Below, in pieces: positions 21,716-34,243 of a stretch of DNA of 64,000 bases. How positions within the stretch are numbered: the stretch's first letter is position 1; every line of letters starts with the position of its first letter. The stretch is taken from positions 38,050,660-38,114,659 of the forward strand of contig OY720350.1 in NCBI GenBank assembly GCA_963082975.1. Direction: 5' to 3'. The notes under the pieces were generated by a model. It was not told where the DNA came from, searched no databases, and worked only from the letters and a program-made list of their open reading frames with translations. The DNA is from Labia minor. Its lineage: Eukaryota > Arthropoda > Insecta > Dermaptera > Spongiphoridae. The translations under genes were made by a program, and so were the position numbers.

Positions 21716-24289
21716 TAAATTATAAATATATATAATAGTGTTAAACCATTTTACTTTATAATTTAAATTAATTAGTTTGTTTCTTTTTATTGTTGTTAAA
21801 ACATAATAATAATAACCTAACATATAAAATAAATAGGTATTTATTTTATATGTATATGAATGTGTAATGTAATTCTGTTTTTACTAAGAAAGAAGTTTAT
21901 TTAGGGAAGAAAGTAAATTCGAAATTTAAAAATTAAAATTTTTATTTAAAGAAAAAACTTAAATTTAAATGTTTCAATTTATCTATTGATGAGAATTTTA
22001 TTATTATTTTTTTTTTATAAACACCTTCAAAGAATAATGACAGGAGGGCTCAATCCTCAATCAAGTCCTATATATATATAATTTCATCAAACTGCAAAAG
22101 ACTGACAGTGAACTTGCTTTTTCTATGACTAAATAAGTGTCTAATATTTTAAATAAAGTCCTTCCTATAAATTAATTTAAGAAACAGGGAGGGCTGAGAT
22201 AAATCGAACTGGGAGAAGTTCTCTGTTCAAAATATAATCACAAAACGAGAGCTTGAATTTCTTAATGACTTAAGACTACTTACATTTAAACACATTAACA
22301 CTCTACTGAAAAGATAACCCTACACGGATTCGTTTAATCCCAAATTAAAAAATATCAATTAAAAATGATTATATGTTTACATAATTTATACAAAATTTAG
22401 TATTAATATATCAATTAAACAAATCAATTTGATTTTTTTATTTTCATTATCTTATTCAAGATTTTAAAGAGATAATATAAAAAGAGTTTTTTCCCAAAAG
22501 ACTTTTTGGACTTTTATAAATTATTTAACTTTTTTTTATAATGTAAGTAATATTTGATTTATTTCTATATATTCTATATATATATATATATATTGTAATA
22601 TATAAGCCTAAAAAAGCATTTTAATAAGGGAATGTTATTAAAACACCATAAATAAACATTTAAAACAAATATTTTAAACCTCACGTTAATCCATTTTACC
22701 TAAAAAGCGGATAATGTAATTGAAATAGAATCGTTTGATGAATGAGACATTGTGTCATGTTTTCGATCTATCCAGGCGCTCATAAATTACCTGAGATAAA
22801 AAATTCGGAGAACTGATTATTGATCCCATGAGTGCAGTGGGGGGGGGGGGGTGAGCTATTGTAAAAGTAGCCAAGGGATACTAGCAAGATGGGAATAGAA
22901 GCATTCTTCTGGATGAAATGAAGAGGTAAGATCAAGTACCAAAGATAAAATTTATCTTTTACTTTTCATTAATGATGATTAGAGAAAATATTTTTATGGG
23001 GGTTGGAAATAGAGTTAATATTGGTTACAATAAAAATCCAGATTTCTTTTTGTTATTTTATTTTCATTGAAATAATATTATTTATATTTTTTTATTTTAT
23101 TTTAATTTATAATATTGAAATTCTTTTACTTATAATTTATTTCTTTTGTTATTTGATGAATAACAATTATTCAGATTAGATAATTTTTCCTAAACTGTTT
23201 ATCATTTCAGGAGGGTGCTCCCTATTCTCCCTCTGTTTTACATTATTATAAAAAATAACTACATAATAATTAAATTTCTCATTTCATTTTAAATTCGTAG
23301 AAAATACTTCATGTATTTAATGAAAAAAATGGCAAATGTTAATATAATAAAAACATAAATGCAAACAATTTCTCTAACTGTCAATTTTGACCTCATATAC
23401 TATTCATTATCTATGCGCAATCATCTTGGTTTACATTAACTTAATAAGTTCATACTTTGACTGATAGGTATCACTCATTTCCACGAATATATATGCAAAA
23501 AATTAATAAAATATAAATAAAGTAAAATAGTTATTTCATAACGATATTGGCTTGTAAGCAGTTTAATGAAATATTTATTAAAATTCCTTCAATGAAAAAA
23601 TCAAACAACAAAAAGTATGTTCGTTGTTTGTTTTATAAAATTATTCATCGATATTACAAATATAGAAGAGTGAATGAGTGGTAGGGGCGTGTGCGTGTTT
23701 TGCAAAAATAATTAGACTTCGGATTCATGCATTCAAATAGTGTCTTAAAAAAAATGAGAGGAAATGTTTTTTTGCAAATCCCATAAAACTATCCCAAAAG
23801 GATGCGACGTTAAATACTACTTTTCATTATACTATTTAATTAATTAATTTTAATCAATTCTTATGATCTTTTTTTATTTATTATATATTTTATAAATTAA
23901 GCATTACTTTGAATTTTTTTTCTTTTTAATATCCAATTTTGAATTTAAAAATATCTGTATTTATTCTATTCATTTAAAAAACATAGCTATAAATATTTTA
24001 AATCAATATTAATTTATATATGCTAATCTAAGTTAACTATGAAATTATTATCTTTTTATATAATTTCAATTTCTTGCCATAATTTATAATTCACCCACCT
24101 TAATTTTCATGAGCAGTTTTTAAATGGGGAAAATTTTCGTTTTCATGAGCCTGTTTTAAATTTAGTAAAGTAAATTAAACAATCTTTTGCGAGTTTGCAT
24201 TCATTATATTTGATAATTTAAGATCATTGGCGTGGGTGGTCCGAGAGGTCATTCGGTACAAGGTGCCGGACGATAAAGGCGCCAAAAAT
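21716..24289. other. AT-rich spacer
   Basis: A run of 13 G at 22839-22851. A GC-richer fragment at 24228-24288 (GGTGCCGGACGATAAAGGCG) looks like part of another element but lacks a partner. No gene. Confidence 0.5.
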
Positions 24290-25123
24290 GAAATGATAAC
24301 ATTGCTCATATCAGCAGGCAACTATCAGCTGACTACTGTCAAAATTTGAACCAGCTGGGTCTTTTAGTTTTTGTTTGGCATCCATTAATAGCAGACTACC
24401 TCGTCATTTGAGAAGAAAATTTCGTGTGCTCATTAAGCATTATTTTTTGTGGAAAAACATCACTGAAACGAAGCCTGATAAATTCTATGAGGTCTCCGCT
24501 CCATCCATTTCAATGGTAAAGAAGTGGTTTACGGAATTTCGTTGTGGCCTTAAAAGCACCGAAGATCCTGAATGTTCTGGACTCTCAGTTGAGGTCTCTA
24601 CACCCGAAAGAATTGAAAAAATTCACGATATGGGCGATCGACGATTGAAAGTGAGAGAGATTATGGAAGCTATAAGCATCTCACATGGCTAAGTGGTTTC
24701 AATTTTGAATAATCACTTGGGTCTGAGAAAGCTTTACCCAAGATGGGTGTCGCGTTTGCTCACGATCAAGGGTGCACATATGCATTTTCTATGGAAAAAA
24801 TCCATGAATTGGGTTACGAATTGCTCCCTCATCCGCCCAATTCTCCGGATTTAGCTCCGAGTGACTATTTCTTGTTTCCAAACCTGAATAAATAGCTGAA
24901 GAATTGGCTCGGCGGAAGAGATTTGACCCCAACGATGAAATCATCTCATAAACAAATACCTTGATTTTGATGTCCTCGACAAATCTTATCTTTGGGAAGG
25001 ATAAAAAAAAATGGAGAAACTTTGGAAAAAGTTCACAGGAGTTTACGTTGAAAAATAAAATAATTTTTTATCCAAAAACCTGTGTTTCATTCAAAATATT
25101 ACGAACTTATTGACCTGCCCTCG
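24290..25123 (+). mobile_element. mariner-like element, internally deleted, 5' end lost
   Basis: Same family as 9299-9804: the right end ...CCCTCG with TA at 25124-25125 matches, as does the 5' leader (CAGCTGACTACTGTC ... TTTTAGTTTTTGTTT). The left TIR is replaced by unrelated DNA (24228-24290). It encodes the transposase N-terminus and C-terminus only. Confidence 0.75.
24375..25000 (+). pseudogene. mariner transposase remnant
   Basis: The N-terminal DNA-binding helix-turn-helix region is open to a TAG at 24690 (KKWFTEFRCGLKSTEDPECS, then RRLKVREIMEAISISHG*). After the stop, GLRKLYPRWV precedes a deletion that removes the first two catalytic aspartates. The trace resumes with a C-terminal NSPDLAPSDYFLFPNL region near 24838-24885, followed by a stop. 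No usable ATG opens the first frame. It is non-functional. Confidence 0.75.
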
Positions 25124-25131
25124 TATCAACT

Positions 25132-25186
25132 GTCTAAGACAGGGGTAGGCAACTAATGAAAAAGGTTGCCGACCCCTGGTCTAAGA
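25132..25186. mobile_element. 39-bp hAT-type remnant with perfect 8-bp TSD
   Basis: GTCTAAGA occurs at 25132-25139 and 25179-25186. Between them are only 39 bases: CAGGGGTAGGCAAC at the left, inverting to CAGGGGTCGGCAACC at the right, with a few bases between. These are hAT termini with almost nothing inside. Confidence 0.85.
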
Positions 25187-25648
25187 TAAGAGATAATTGC
25201 GCCTGATATTTATGCAACCCAAGGTTCTTTATATTATTTACACATTATTAATTTAATAAAACTTGTTCAAGTTCATTTAAAAAAACATTTTTTAAAAACA
25301 TTTAATTAATAAGATATACAAGTATACCTATGTGACCTAATTCTTGAAATCATTTTAATAAAATTTCCAACCCTTCTTTATAATAAATAAACCTTACTAA
25401 ATAAATAAAATTTGTAATTATTATTTAATTAAAAATATATACATCGTTTATATTGTTATTATATTTTAGAATTTCACAATAAATATATATAAAAGAATAT
25501 GGATAATGTAGATGATTGTTGTATAGTAGAATGTATATGATCAACTAAGTGGAAAAATTTGATCAGATCATTCATTCTCCATTCCAAGAAAATTAATTAA
25601 ATACTCTTTGCGTGCAAAACTACATATGTATATAAAAATATTTATATA

Positions 25649-25685
<37 letters not shown>

Positions 25686-28086
25686 CCCCAATCATTTCTA
25701 TATTGTGGGAAAAACCCAAAACAAGGATCAATCCCTGAGTCAGGAAGAGTGTCTGTTATCCGGTCTTCTTCGTAAAATGAAATTTTATCTTAGGATTTTA
25801 ATAATTACGTAAAACACATTAAATGAAATGAATTACAGATGTGGTAGAAAAACTATATACCAATTATATATATTAATAATGTTTTTACTAAGCATTTATT
25901 ATGTTTGTTTTTATTTTCATTTAAAGATATTGTTTCAAAAAAAAAAATATTTAATTTAACAATTTTTTTAACTCGAATTCAATAATTTAAAAAAAAAATT
26001 AATATGAAACACTTTTTTCATAACTTAAAAAATATAATAAATTATAAAATATATATAATTAGTATATTTTAAAATGATTTGATTTGAGATCTAAGCGCCT
26101 ATTTAGACAGTTTATACACATTTATTTATTTTAATACCATCATATTAAAGATAATATTTTATATTTATGTAAACTCTTGACAAAGTTTGAAACGTCTTCA
26201 TCACGTTCAGTAGTTCATCATGTCACCACTGAGTTAAGAATTAATTTTAATATCTAAATAAATAATTAAAATTAATTTAAAAATACTTTTGTTTTATTTA
26301 TTTAATTATAAAAAACCCTAAAATGTTATAACAAGCTAATGGAAGATTGAATAAGGTATCTATTATTATTATAGAAAAATGTTTAAAATATATATTTAAA
26401 TTATTCTTTACTTTTTGATTTTAGATAATTTTCGTGTAATGAATCAACCCGAGTGGATCTTTTGATATCTTATCAAAGTAAATAATTTTTTATTAATTTT
26501 CATCCAAGTCAAAATATAATGAATCGACAATATATGTATATATATAGAATATATATATATATAGTATATATTTAGTATATAAATATATATACTATATATA
26601 TATTTATAATAAAATATAGTACTTTCGTTAATTAATCATTTTTTCAAACATAGAGTATAGATTCATAGTGGAAAACAGATCGTTGATTTAAGTGCTGCCT
26701 CTTAATGAAACATTGAACTCTTTTGGTCACATATAATGACCAGATTATATATATTTTATCAAATAAATGTCATTTATTCATATTACCTTGGCGCCAATAC
26801 ATTCTATAATATTAATAAAATGGAATCAATTCATTATATTCAACTTAATAAAATAGATTATTTAAAAATAAATTAAACTACAAATATATATATATATATA
26901 TATATAAATAATTGAACTTGTACTATTATTTATTTTTTTTTTCACTCCTAGTTAAACACAGAAATTACTATTGTCATGTGGAAAAATAAATTATAAAATT
27001 CACCTTTTAACATTTAACTCTAAAGAATATTTTTGGTATGCATAAAAATATTTAGAATTTTTAATTTACTTAAATAAATGAATAAATTTTTAATATTTTT
27101 ATCTTAAAAAAAAATAATAAGTTATATTCTAGGAATAATAATATATGACATCTTTTAATTAAATAAATTAAATTGTTAAGTGAATATATTTAAGTAATTT
27201 TACCTAAGGATAAGCAATCCAGCGTAAAGGTTCAAATTTACCATAAAAGAAGAGTAAATATAAATTATTAAATTTAGAATGAAAAAAATGAAATAGGAAT
27301 ACGGCATTTATTCATATTAAAATTTTTCAAAATTTTTTATTGATTATTAGTGTGAAAAAAATAATTATCTAGGGTCAAATAGATAAATAGAATATAATTG
27401 TTGTAGATATAATCAAAAATGTATTCAAATTAATCACTAATCATTATATAAATAAAAAAATTAATTGTTTTTGTAAGGTTTTTTCAGTAAAATCTAAACA
27501 AAGAATATAAATAAGGTTCATTATATCTAAAATTTGTATTAAATATGTTAAAAAAATATTCATTGAAAATTCAAATTAAAAATAATTTTTTAGAATATTT
27601 TTTTTTGTATAAATAATATTTACATTATAAATATTACCGTTCTATTAAAAATAAATCAAATTAATTAATAAATGTTTAATTTAAAGATATAATTGCATTG
27701 TTGATAACTGTTGATAACTTCATTATCATAACAATGGAAAGCTCAAGTGAATTTGAATCCTCTCTTTTTTACAAATATTAATAAAAAAAAAAAATTTGGT
27801 TGTTTTTTATTCTTAAATTTATCCAAATATTTAATATATAATAAAAATTAAAATAATGAATTGCATGTTGTTTTTTTTTGGATTTCAAACATTTGATCAT
27901 CTTCTAGGTTATAAATTTAATTTTAATTGATAAATTGAATTGGTTCTAAATTCTAACGAATGATAGGTAAATATTTTTTAATCAAGTTAATTTTAGTATT
28001 TACTATTTTTTATTATTATTTAAATTTTATTATATTTATATTAATATGGTAAATTTAATTTAGAAAATTGAATGACATATTTGTAC
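25187..28086. other. Probable GPCR intron / spacer
   Basis: Follows the GPCR donor on the minus strand, so at least its right part should be intron. AT-rich throughout; an AT palindrome at 26525-26605. No TM4-TM7 exon seen. Confidence 0.5.
25651..25683 (+). repeat. (TAA)n microsatellite
   Basis: Eleven TAA units. Similar short TTA/AAT tracts occur at 4275-4300 and 32035-32060; they could be tails of retroelements but no element body is recognisable. Confidence 0.9.
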
Positions 28087-28500
28087 CTGATGATAGAAGA
28101 AGGGATGACTGAGTGCAAGCCATCGTTCCACTGCCATAACAGTGGCAACCGATCCACTTCCCAAACCGAAAAATCTCCAAATAACCCGCATAACACACAT
28201 GTTATAATCGGATATTTCATGATTCGTGAGCAGATGGATATGCAGATTCATCTGGATCAGCATGCCCACCTGAGCAACGAGATCATTAAGAGCAAGACAT
28301 CGTAACATTAAGGTATGTTTTCGGTTGCGTCGAGTTTTCCGCTCCTGTCGAGACAGAACGCAAAGGGCGACGAGATTGCCGACAGCACCGATCAGGTAGA
28401 GGATGGTGATGATCACCTGCCCGGTGATGGAAAGATGCGGCCTCCTTGGGCTACGCATCGTCGCTGTCACATTGACATCATCCATTACTGTGAGATTCAT
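28087..28500 (-). CDS. Class A GPCR, prostaglandin-receptor-like; 5' coding exon only (TM1-TM3)
   Basis: The exon encodes 138 residues and stops at a phase-0 donor (CAG|GTACAA, donor at 28086-28085). Visible features: N-glycosylation sites N2 (NLT) and N10 (NVT) in a short extracellular N-terminus; TM1 about 26-48 with GAVGNLVAL (N1.50); TM2 about 67-90 with LALNDLVA (D2.50); a cysteine before TM3 (YNMCVMR) for the usual disulphide; and TM3 ending MAVERWLALSHP. ERW replaces DRY, as in prostanoid-type receptors, and the overall pattern recalls insect prostaglandin E2 receptors. Start: an in-frame stop lies 12 bases upstream, so the ATG at 28500 is the first available. An acceptor ends at 28527. 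TM4-TM7 would lie toward lower coordinates but no such exon was found in the 28 kb available, so the gene probably continues outside the window. The exon is much less AT-rich than its surroundings. GPCR is certain; the prostanoid assignment is likely. Confidence 0.85.
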
Positions 28501-28511
28501 TTCAATAGCAT
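28497..28511 (-). promoter_or_regulatory. Four-codon upstream ORF overlapping the GPCR start (ATGA)
   Basis: In the leader of the GPCR exon an ATG at 28511-28509 encodes MLLK and stops at a TGA sharing two bases with the receptor ATG (ATGA overlap). The arrangement would force termination-reinitiation or leaky scanning to reach the receptor start. It is visible directly; function is inferred. Confidence 0.5.
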
Positions 28512-28526
28512 TCTATGGGATCTTAA

Positions 28527-28541
28527 CTGAAGGAAGGAGAT
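28527..28541 (-). other. Splice acceptor before the GPCR start exon
   Basis: On the minus strand a pyrimidine-rich tract (CTCCTTCCTTCAG) ends in AG at 28527, 26 bases before the receptor ATG. It implies an upstream non-coding leader exon at higher coordinates. The unusually GC-rich stretch 28540-28640 could be that leader or promoter DNA; I see no TATA box there. Confidence 0.45.
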
Positions 28542-28932
28542 GTGGACACAGGCAGCTGCCATGCGGGAATGTTGACAGCCGCTGGAGTGCGCCAAGAAGG
28601 ACTGCGCTAGGCCCCCACCCCCTCCGATGTCTAGGTCAGGGCCTAACCCTTCCTTTCTTCCCTCACGCATATACAAGCACAATCATAAGAATTAACATAG
28701 ATTATGGAATAAAAAAACACAGGAAGGCAACAATTCCAATTATGATTCATTCATTTTGGATTTTTATCGATTTCATTCAACCAATCTTTATCAAAGAATT
28801 GGTACTCAATTTGTTTTGCATATTAATAATAATATATTATAGAAATACTTATATTTTATTTTATTTTTTTTTTAATAATTAAATTATTGTTATCAAAAGT
28901 ACCAGGTTCTCGGAGCCGCCGCTCAGTCATTA

Positions 28933-29490
28933 AAAAATTATTCCTTATTCCAACTATGAATATTTAAGATTAAGATTATTATTTAAAATAAATAAACGAC
29001 AAAATAAATGAAACAATTTCAAATAATTTAAAAGAACATAAATTTAAAAAAAAATAGTCCTAAAACATACAGCCCTTAAACGTACGTATTAATGCTCCGA
29101 AAGACAAAAAAGTATGGCCTGTGGATATAACATAATATTTATTTCGTAATTTGATTACAAAATACTTACTTAATTAAATTAATTAATTTTTGTAAATCCT
29201 CTACCCCAAATAGGGAGAGGATAGAGATATACTGGGTTGTATATAATCTCTTTAATTAAGTAAATAGATTACAAAATATTATTAAATAAATTTTATTTTA
29301 TTTATAATATTTTGTATTTAAGGAAGCGCTGTCCGGCGTTGCCCGCTGCCATTTTTTTATTATTAAATTTCCTATTTTAAATTAAGAAAAAACTAACAAA
29401 GATCATTTTTTCCGAAGCTGAACCAATACAGATTATCTATGGTGTGAATTTTAAAAAAATCCCTAGAGCGGTTTAATATCTCAAAAATAC
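28933..29490 (-). repeat. Dispersed repeat R3 copy 1, divergent HLN-B relative
   Basis: Shares long stretches with 62763-63185 (for example AAACAATTTCAAATAATTT, CTGTGGATATAACATAATAT, CCTATTTTAAATTAAGAAAA). Several of these also occur in the 3' half of minus-strand HLN-B (AAATTAAGAAAAACTAA, TTTTATTTTATTTATAATAT). GCGTTGCCCGCTGCC mirrors the TAACGCCGG block of HLN-B copy 1. No terminal hairpin found. Confidence 0.5.
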
Positions 29491-29491
29491 A

Positions 29492-30689
29492 CTAGATGTA
29501 GATGTATGAAACCGGAATATCCCTATAAATGATACTAGCTAACAGTTTGAAGACCGTAAGACCGCTTCTGTAGTTTCCCTCTAACAGCAGACGAAATTTG
29601 TCAACACACAATAACCTTAGTTTCATACACCGGTATATTTTTCTATAACCTCTCGAGTTTTGTGCCTACGAACTATGATTTGCGGACAGCATTGGTTTTC
29701 TGCTATCATTTGAAGAAAACTGTTGCAGAATCGCATAGAATGCTTGTCGAAGCATACGGTGAACATACTCTTAGAAAAACTCAATGCTTTGAGTGGTTTA
29801 AACAATTTAAAAGTGGTAATTTTGATGTGAGGAACGAGGAGCTTGAGAAGCCCCCGAAAAAGTTTGAAGAAAAGAACTTGCAAGCCTTATTGGATGAATA
29901 CGATATTAAGACTAAAGAAGAACTCGAGGAACAATTAAATGTTTATAAAAAATCAGTATCTCTTTGTCTGAAAGCTATTGGAAAGATTTAAAAAGTGGGA
30001 AAATGGGTACTACATGAACTGAATAAAAGGCAGCAAAAAAATCGAAAAACCACTTGTCAAACGCTGCTCGTCAGATGTAAAAGAAAATGATTTCCTCATC
30101 GAATGACAGGTGATGAAAAGTGGATATATTTTCAGAACCCTAAGCGTTTTAAATCATGGGTGAATCCAGGCGAACCAACATCCACTGCAAGACCAAATTG
30201 TTTTGGAAAGAAAACAATGCTGTGCGTTTGGTGGGATCAAAGGGTATAATATATTATGAGCTACTATAACCTGGCGAAACAGTTAACACTGATCGCTACC
30301 AACAACAACTGATTGATTTTAATCGAGCAATACTTGAAAAACGACTAGAATATGCAAAAAAGCAACATAAAGTCATTTTGCTTCATGATAAGCCCCCTCA
30401 CACACAACAAAATGGGTCACAGATACGATCGAGGCGTTTAATTGGGAAGTACTAGTGCATGCGGCTTATTCTCCAGTATTGGCTCCGTCTGATTACCATC
30501 TATTCGCATCATTGAGACATGCACTTGTCGAACAATAGAAGAATTTTTTTTATTCGGGGCATTCATAATCTGCCGACGAGTTGGAAAAAATGTATAAATT
30601 CCAATGGGGATAATTTTGAATAAAATATTTTTTAGAATTTTCAAATAACAGATTTAAAAGAAATTCCAGTTTCCTACTTCTACACCTGG
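29492..30689 (+). mobile_element. mariner element, Mos1-like (mauritiana-type), full length but dead
   Basis: About 1.2 kb, close to the 1.29 kb typical of the group. The ends CTAGATGTAGATGTATGAAA and CCAGGTGTAGAAGTAGGAAA (inverted) match over about 28 bases; TA follows the right end, while the left duplication is mutated to CA. It encodes a complete but interrupted transposase. Confidence 0.85.
29640..30545 (+). pseudogene. Mos1-like mariner transposase, multiple stops and frameshifts
   Basis: The N-terminal DNA-binding region is open from about 29662 to a TAA at 29989 (FCYHLKKTVAESHRMLVEAY, FKSGNFDVRNEE). The rest is readable piecewise: first catalytic motif TGDEKWIYF near 30107; CVWWDQR near 30225; second motif LLHDK near 30380, where the usual HDNAP is altered; third motif SPVLAPSDYHLFA near 30470. 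All three catalytic aspartates survive, but stops (for example after KAIGKI, and in VRCKRK*) and frame changes prevent a full product. Confidence 0.85.
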
Positions 30690-30691
30690 TA

Positions 30692-32132
30692 TACAATTTT
30701 TGCTAGAACAATAAGATAAAAAATATATCTTTTTTATATTAACATAATTTTGAAATTAAAAAGCTCAGAAGTGCAGTAATTATTTCAGGATGTTTAAACG
30801 AGAAACATAAGAATAAACTCTTTATTAAATAATTTTTAAAATTTAAAAATCTATATTTCGGAAAATAATACTAACATCTTAAAGATTATTTTCATTTAAA
30901 TAAATTATTTAATTAAATAGTATATTTAAAGAAATGTTGGCGTTTTTTATAATTTTCTAATGTTTAATTAAAATTTCTTACGCAAAACCCCAAAATTAAA
31001 AATTTAATTATTTCTATATATTTTTTCTTTCTATTCAATAAGTAATAATTTATTTACGAATTTAGTAGCTGGTTCATTATGTAAGATTTGAAAATTTTAT
31101 TTTAAGAATATTAAGACTTTATATATAGCAGAATAATAATAAATTTTCTGGGCCTATTATTATGAATTATATACCTCCATTTTAATTTCTTTATCTCTAT
31201 TTACACATAGCAAATAGATCATCAATCATATTCCCTTTTAGGAAACTTAGAAATTATTTTTTTAGTATAAAACCCTTTTAAAGAAATTTATGATGCATGC
31301 TGTTTATCCGATGACTACCTCAAGTCAAGAAAACCTGTCAATACAAGTTGGACAATGCAAAAAATATTAATATTAATTTTAGTAATTCCCAATCCAAATA
31401 TTAAATTATATACAATTATATTTATATATATAAAAATTAAATATCATTTAAAATATTTAATTAATTTAAAAATTCTTATTTTAATTAATTTAATATTATT
31501 CGATTCTATTTTTTGAATAATTTAATTGAAATAAGATATTATTTAATTTTGATTTTAAATGTAAATATCAATTAAATAAAAATATTCTTTTTAAAAAATC
31601 ACATATTATATAGAAAATATATTTTGTTTATAATATTATATAATTATTATAATAATAATAATATAAATTAATATCACCTTGAATTCTTCTAATATTTAAT
31701 TTATGATAACTGTTGTTAATTAATTTAATTAAGAAAACAACAATTTAAATGATTTTTCTTATAAAGGAGACTGATTAATTTATCACATCAAAGATCTTTC
31801 CTAATACATGAATTTTATAAAAATGAAGAGCATTTTCAAAGATCACTAATATATGTAATAATATATATTTATACAATTTTATTTTAGAAGCAGAAGTAAA
31901 AAGATTAGATTTATATAAATAAATATTATATTAGTTTATCAGGTAATATGTGATTGAGTGAGCTATTGATAAATATCTTGCAAGATTTCTTTAAAGTTAA
32001 ATAAACTTTATTTCTGAGATGTATTTAACCCCAAATAATAATAATAATAATAATAATAATAGTCAGAATGTGGCGTCTTTTTAAAATATAATAATGTTGA
32101 AAAAATTTTAAAGCCAATTAAAAAATGGTTTC
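30692..32132. other. AT-rich spacer, nothing recognised
   Basis: No supported feature other than a short AAT microsatellite at about 32035-32060. Confidence 0.6.
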
Positions 32133-32693
32133 TTTTTACTATCTCGCCATAGATAGTATTGTGATGACGAAAATTTTCGATGTCGAGTTTTTAATGTTTT
32201 TATATGTTTTGAAGGTCCCCGAGACATTTTCACTAAGGTGTATGTGTGTGTGTGTGTGTATGTATACAAGATTACGAAAAAATTGTTTTAGCTAGAATAA
32301 TGAAATTTGGTACATGGACATTATTCAATATTCGTAGTTTTCTATTAACTTTTGAGAAACGTAGCTCAACCGGAAGTGGGTCATTACCTACAACGTTTTG
32401 ATTTTTTTCCACTAAAGTGACAGTAAATATAAATATATATTTCCCATGATTAAAAATTGTATAAAACTGCTATATATAGAATTTCAGCATGATTGAATCG
32501 CTAAAAGTGCCTTAATTAATTTTTTAACACTGCAAATCACGCGCCAGGACGCGACGTGGTGTCATCAACAAAGAATCAAAGGCTCGCTGGTTTAATAATT
32601 TATTAATTTTAATTTATAACTTATAATTATAAATATAATATATGTTATTTAATCCAATTCCAAATGCGAGATAGTTGTGTGGAGACACTCCAG
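32133..32693 (+). mobile_element. HLN-A copy 6, full length
   Basis: TTTTTACTATCTCGCC start, GTGTGTATGTATAC microsatellite, CAACCGGAAGTGG core, degraded subterminal repeat and hairpin GTGTG-GAGA-CACTC with one mismatch. The 27 bases before it are nearly identical to those before copy 7. Confidence 0.8.
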
Positions 32694-33653
32694 ATTTTTT
32701 TACACTTATTTATATGAAATTAATAAAACATAATTATATAATAAATTATATATTCTCCCTTTATTTTTTATTCATATTAATGTTAATATAAAATATAATT
32801 ACATGAAAATTATTTATATTTATATGTACCACATAGTAAATGAAGGTATTATTCAATATTGAGAAAGTATGATATTCTTGATAACATAATTTGTGATGTG
32901 GGTTGCCCGAAATCACAATATCAAGGGGTTATTCAAGTGAACTTCACAGGGGAATGGATATTAAACAAATATGTATTTGATAATTTTGTAAACCATTATT
33001 TTTAATTATTTCTAATAGAATTTTTATCAAGGTATTTTATTGGATCGATTTTCAAAAGTATCACATTTCTGACATATAATAATAGAGAATATGATTTAAT
33101 TTACAAATTAAAATTATAATATTAAACGTAATTCTGATTTTATTAATTATATAATAACAAATATAATAATTTAATATGAAAACAATTTTTAACAATTTAC
33201 AAGGTTTTTTTATATATAAAATCTAGAAATACAAAATTTTCAAAATTGGATAAAGATCATATGAAATTAAATGATACATTTGTAGAGACGTATTCTATTT
33301 TCATAAAATATATTTGTAAAAGTTGATAGTTTCCATTCTTAAAATATTACATTTCATTAATACTTTTTTATATATATTTATATTCAATTCTATTTTAGTT
33401 GATTGGTTTTAAAAGCGGATGTTTTGTCCTTAACGTGAAGATCAAGAATAAAACTTAGAAATGTATAAATAAAATAAAAGAAATTAAATTATTAAGAGTA
33501 AAAAAGATAAATTGACAACTCGATACTTTCTATTTTATATTAATATTTATCCTAAATCTAATACAGCATCCTGGGTTACTTCATTATTTTCTTCACATTA
33601 ATTCTATATTATAATTCATAATTCACATTTTAAAGGCAATTGAAAAATGGTTT

Positions 33654-34242
33654 CTTTTTACTCGCCAGAGATAGTATTGCGATCACGAAAATTTTCGATG
33701 TTGAGATTTTGATGTTTTTATACGTTTTGAAGGTTCCTGAATCATTTTCACTAAGGTTGAGAAAAATGTCTGTGTGTGTATGTATGTAGACAAGATTACG
33801 CAAAACCGGTTTGAGCCAGAATCATAAAATTTGTTATACGGGCATTATTCAAAATTCGTAGTTTTCTATCAACTTTTGAGAAATGTAGCTCATCCGGAAG
33901 AGGGTCATTACCTACAACGTTTTGATTTTTTTTCCTCTAAAGTGACCGTAAAAATCAAGATATTTGTTTGATAGTTTTTCACATGATTAAAAATTGTATA
34001 AAACTGCTATATATAAAATATCAGCTTGATTGAATCGATGAAAGTACCGGAATTAATTTTTTAACTCTGCAAATCTCACGCGCCAGCACGTCAACAAAGA
34101 GCCAAACATGCGCTGGTTTAAAAAATATTATTTATTAATTTTAATTTATAATTTATAATTAAATAAATTTAATTTAAATATAATATATTATGTTATTTAA
34201 TCCAATTCAAATTTGCGAGATAGTCGAGTGGAAACACTCCAG
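33654..34242 (+). mobile_element. HLN-A copy 7, full length
   Basis: The start is shortened to CTTTTTACTCGCCAGAG, losing ATCT of the 5' hairpin. The core is intact; the terminal hairpin is GAGTG-GAAA-CACTC. Its downstream flank differs from that of copy 6. Confidence 0.8.
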
Positions 34243-34243
34243 C

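Noticed and set aside
28072-28882. Plus-strand frames opposite the GPCR exon
   Set aside because: They are antisense shadows of the receptor coding strand, with no family resemblance.
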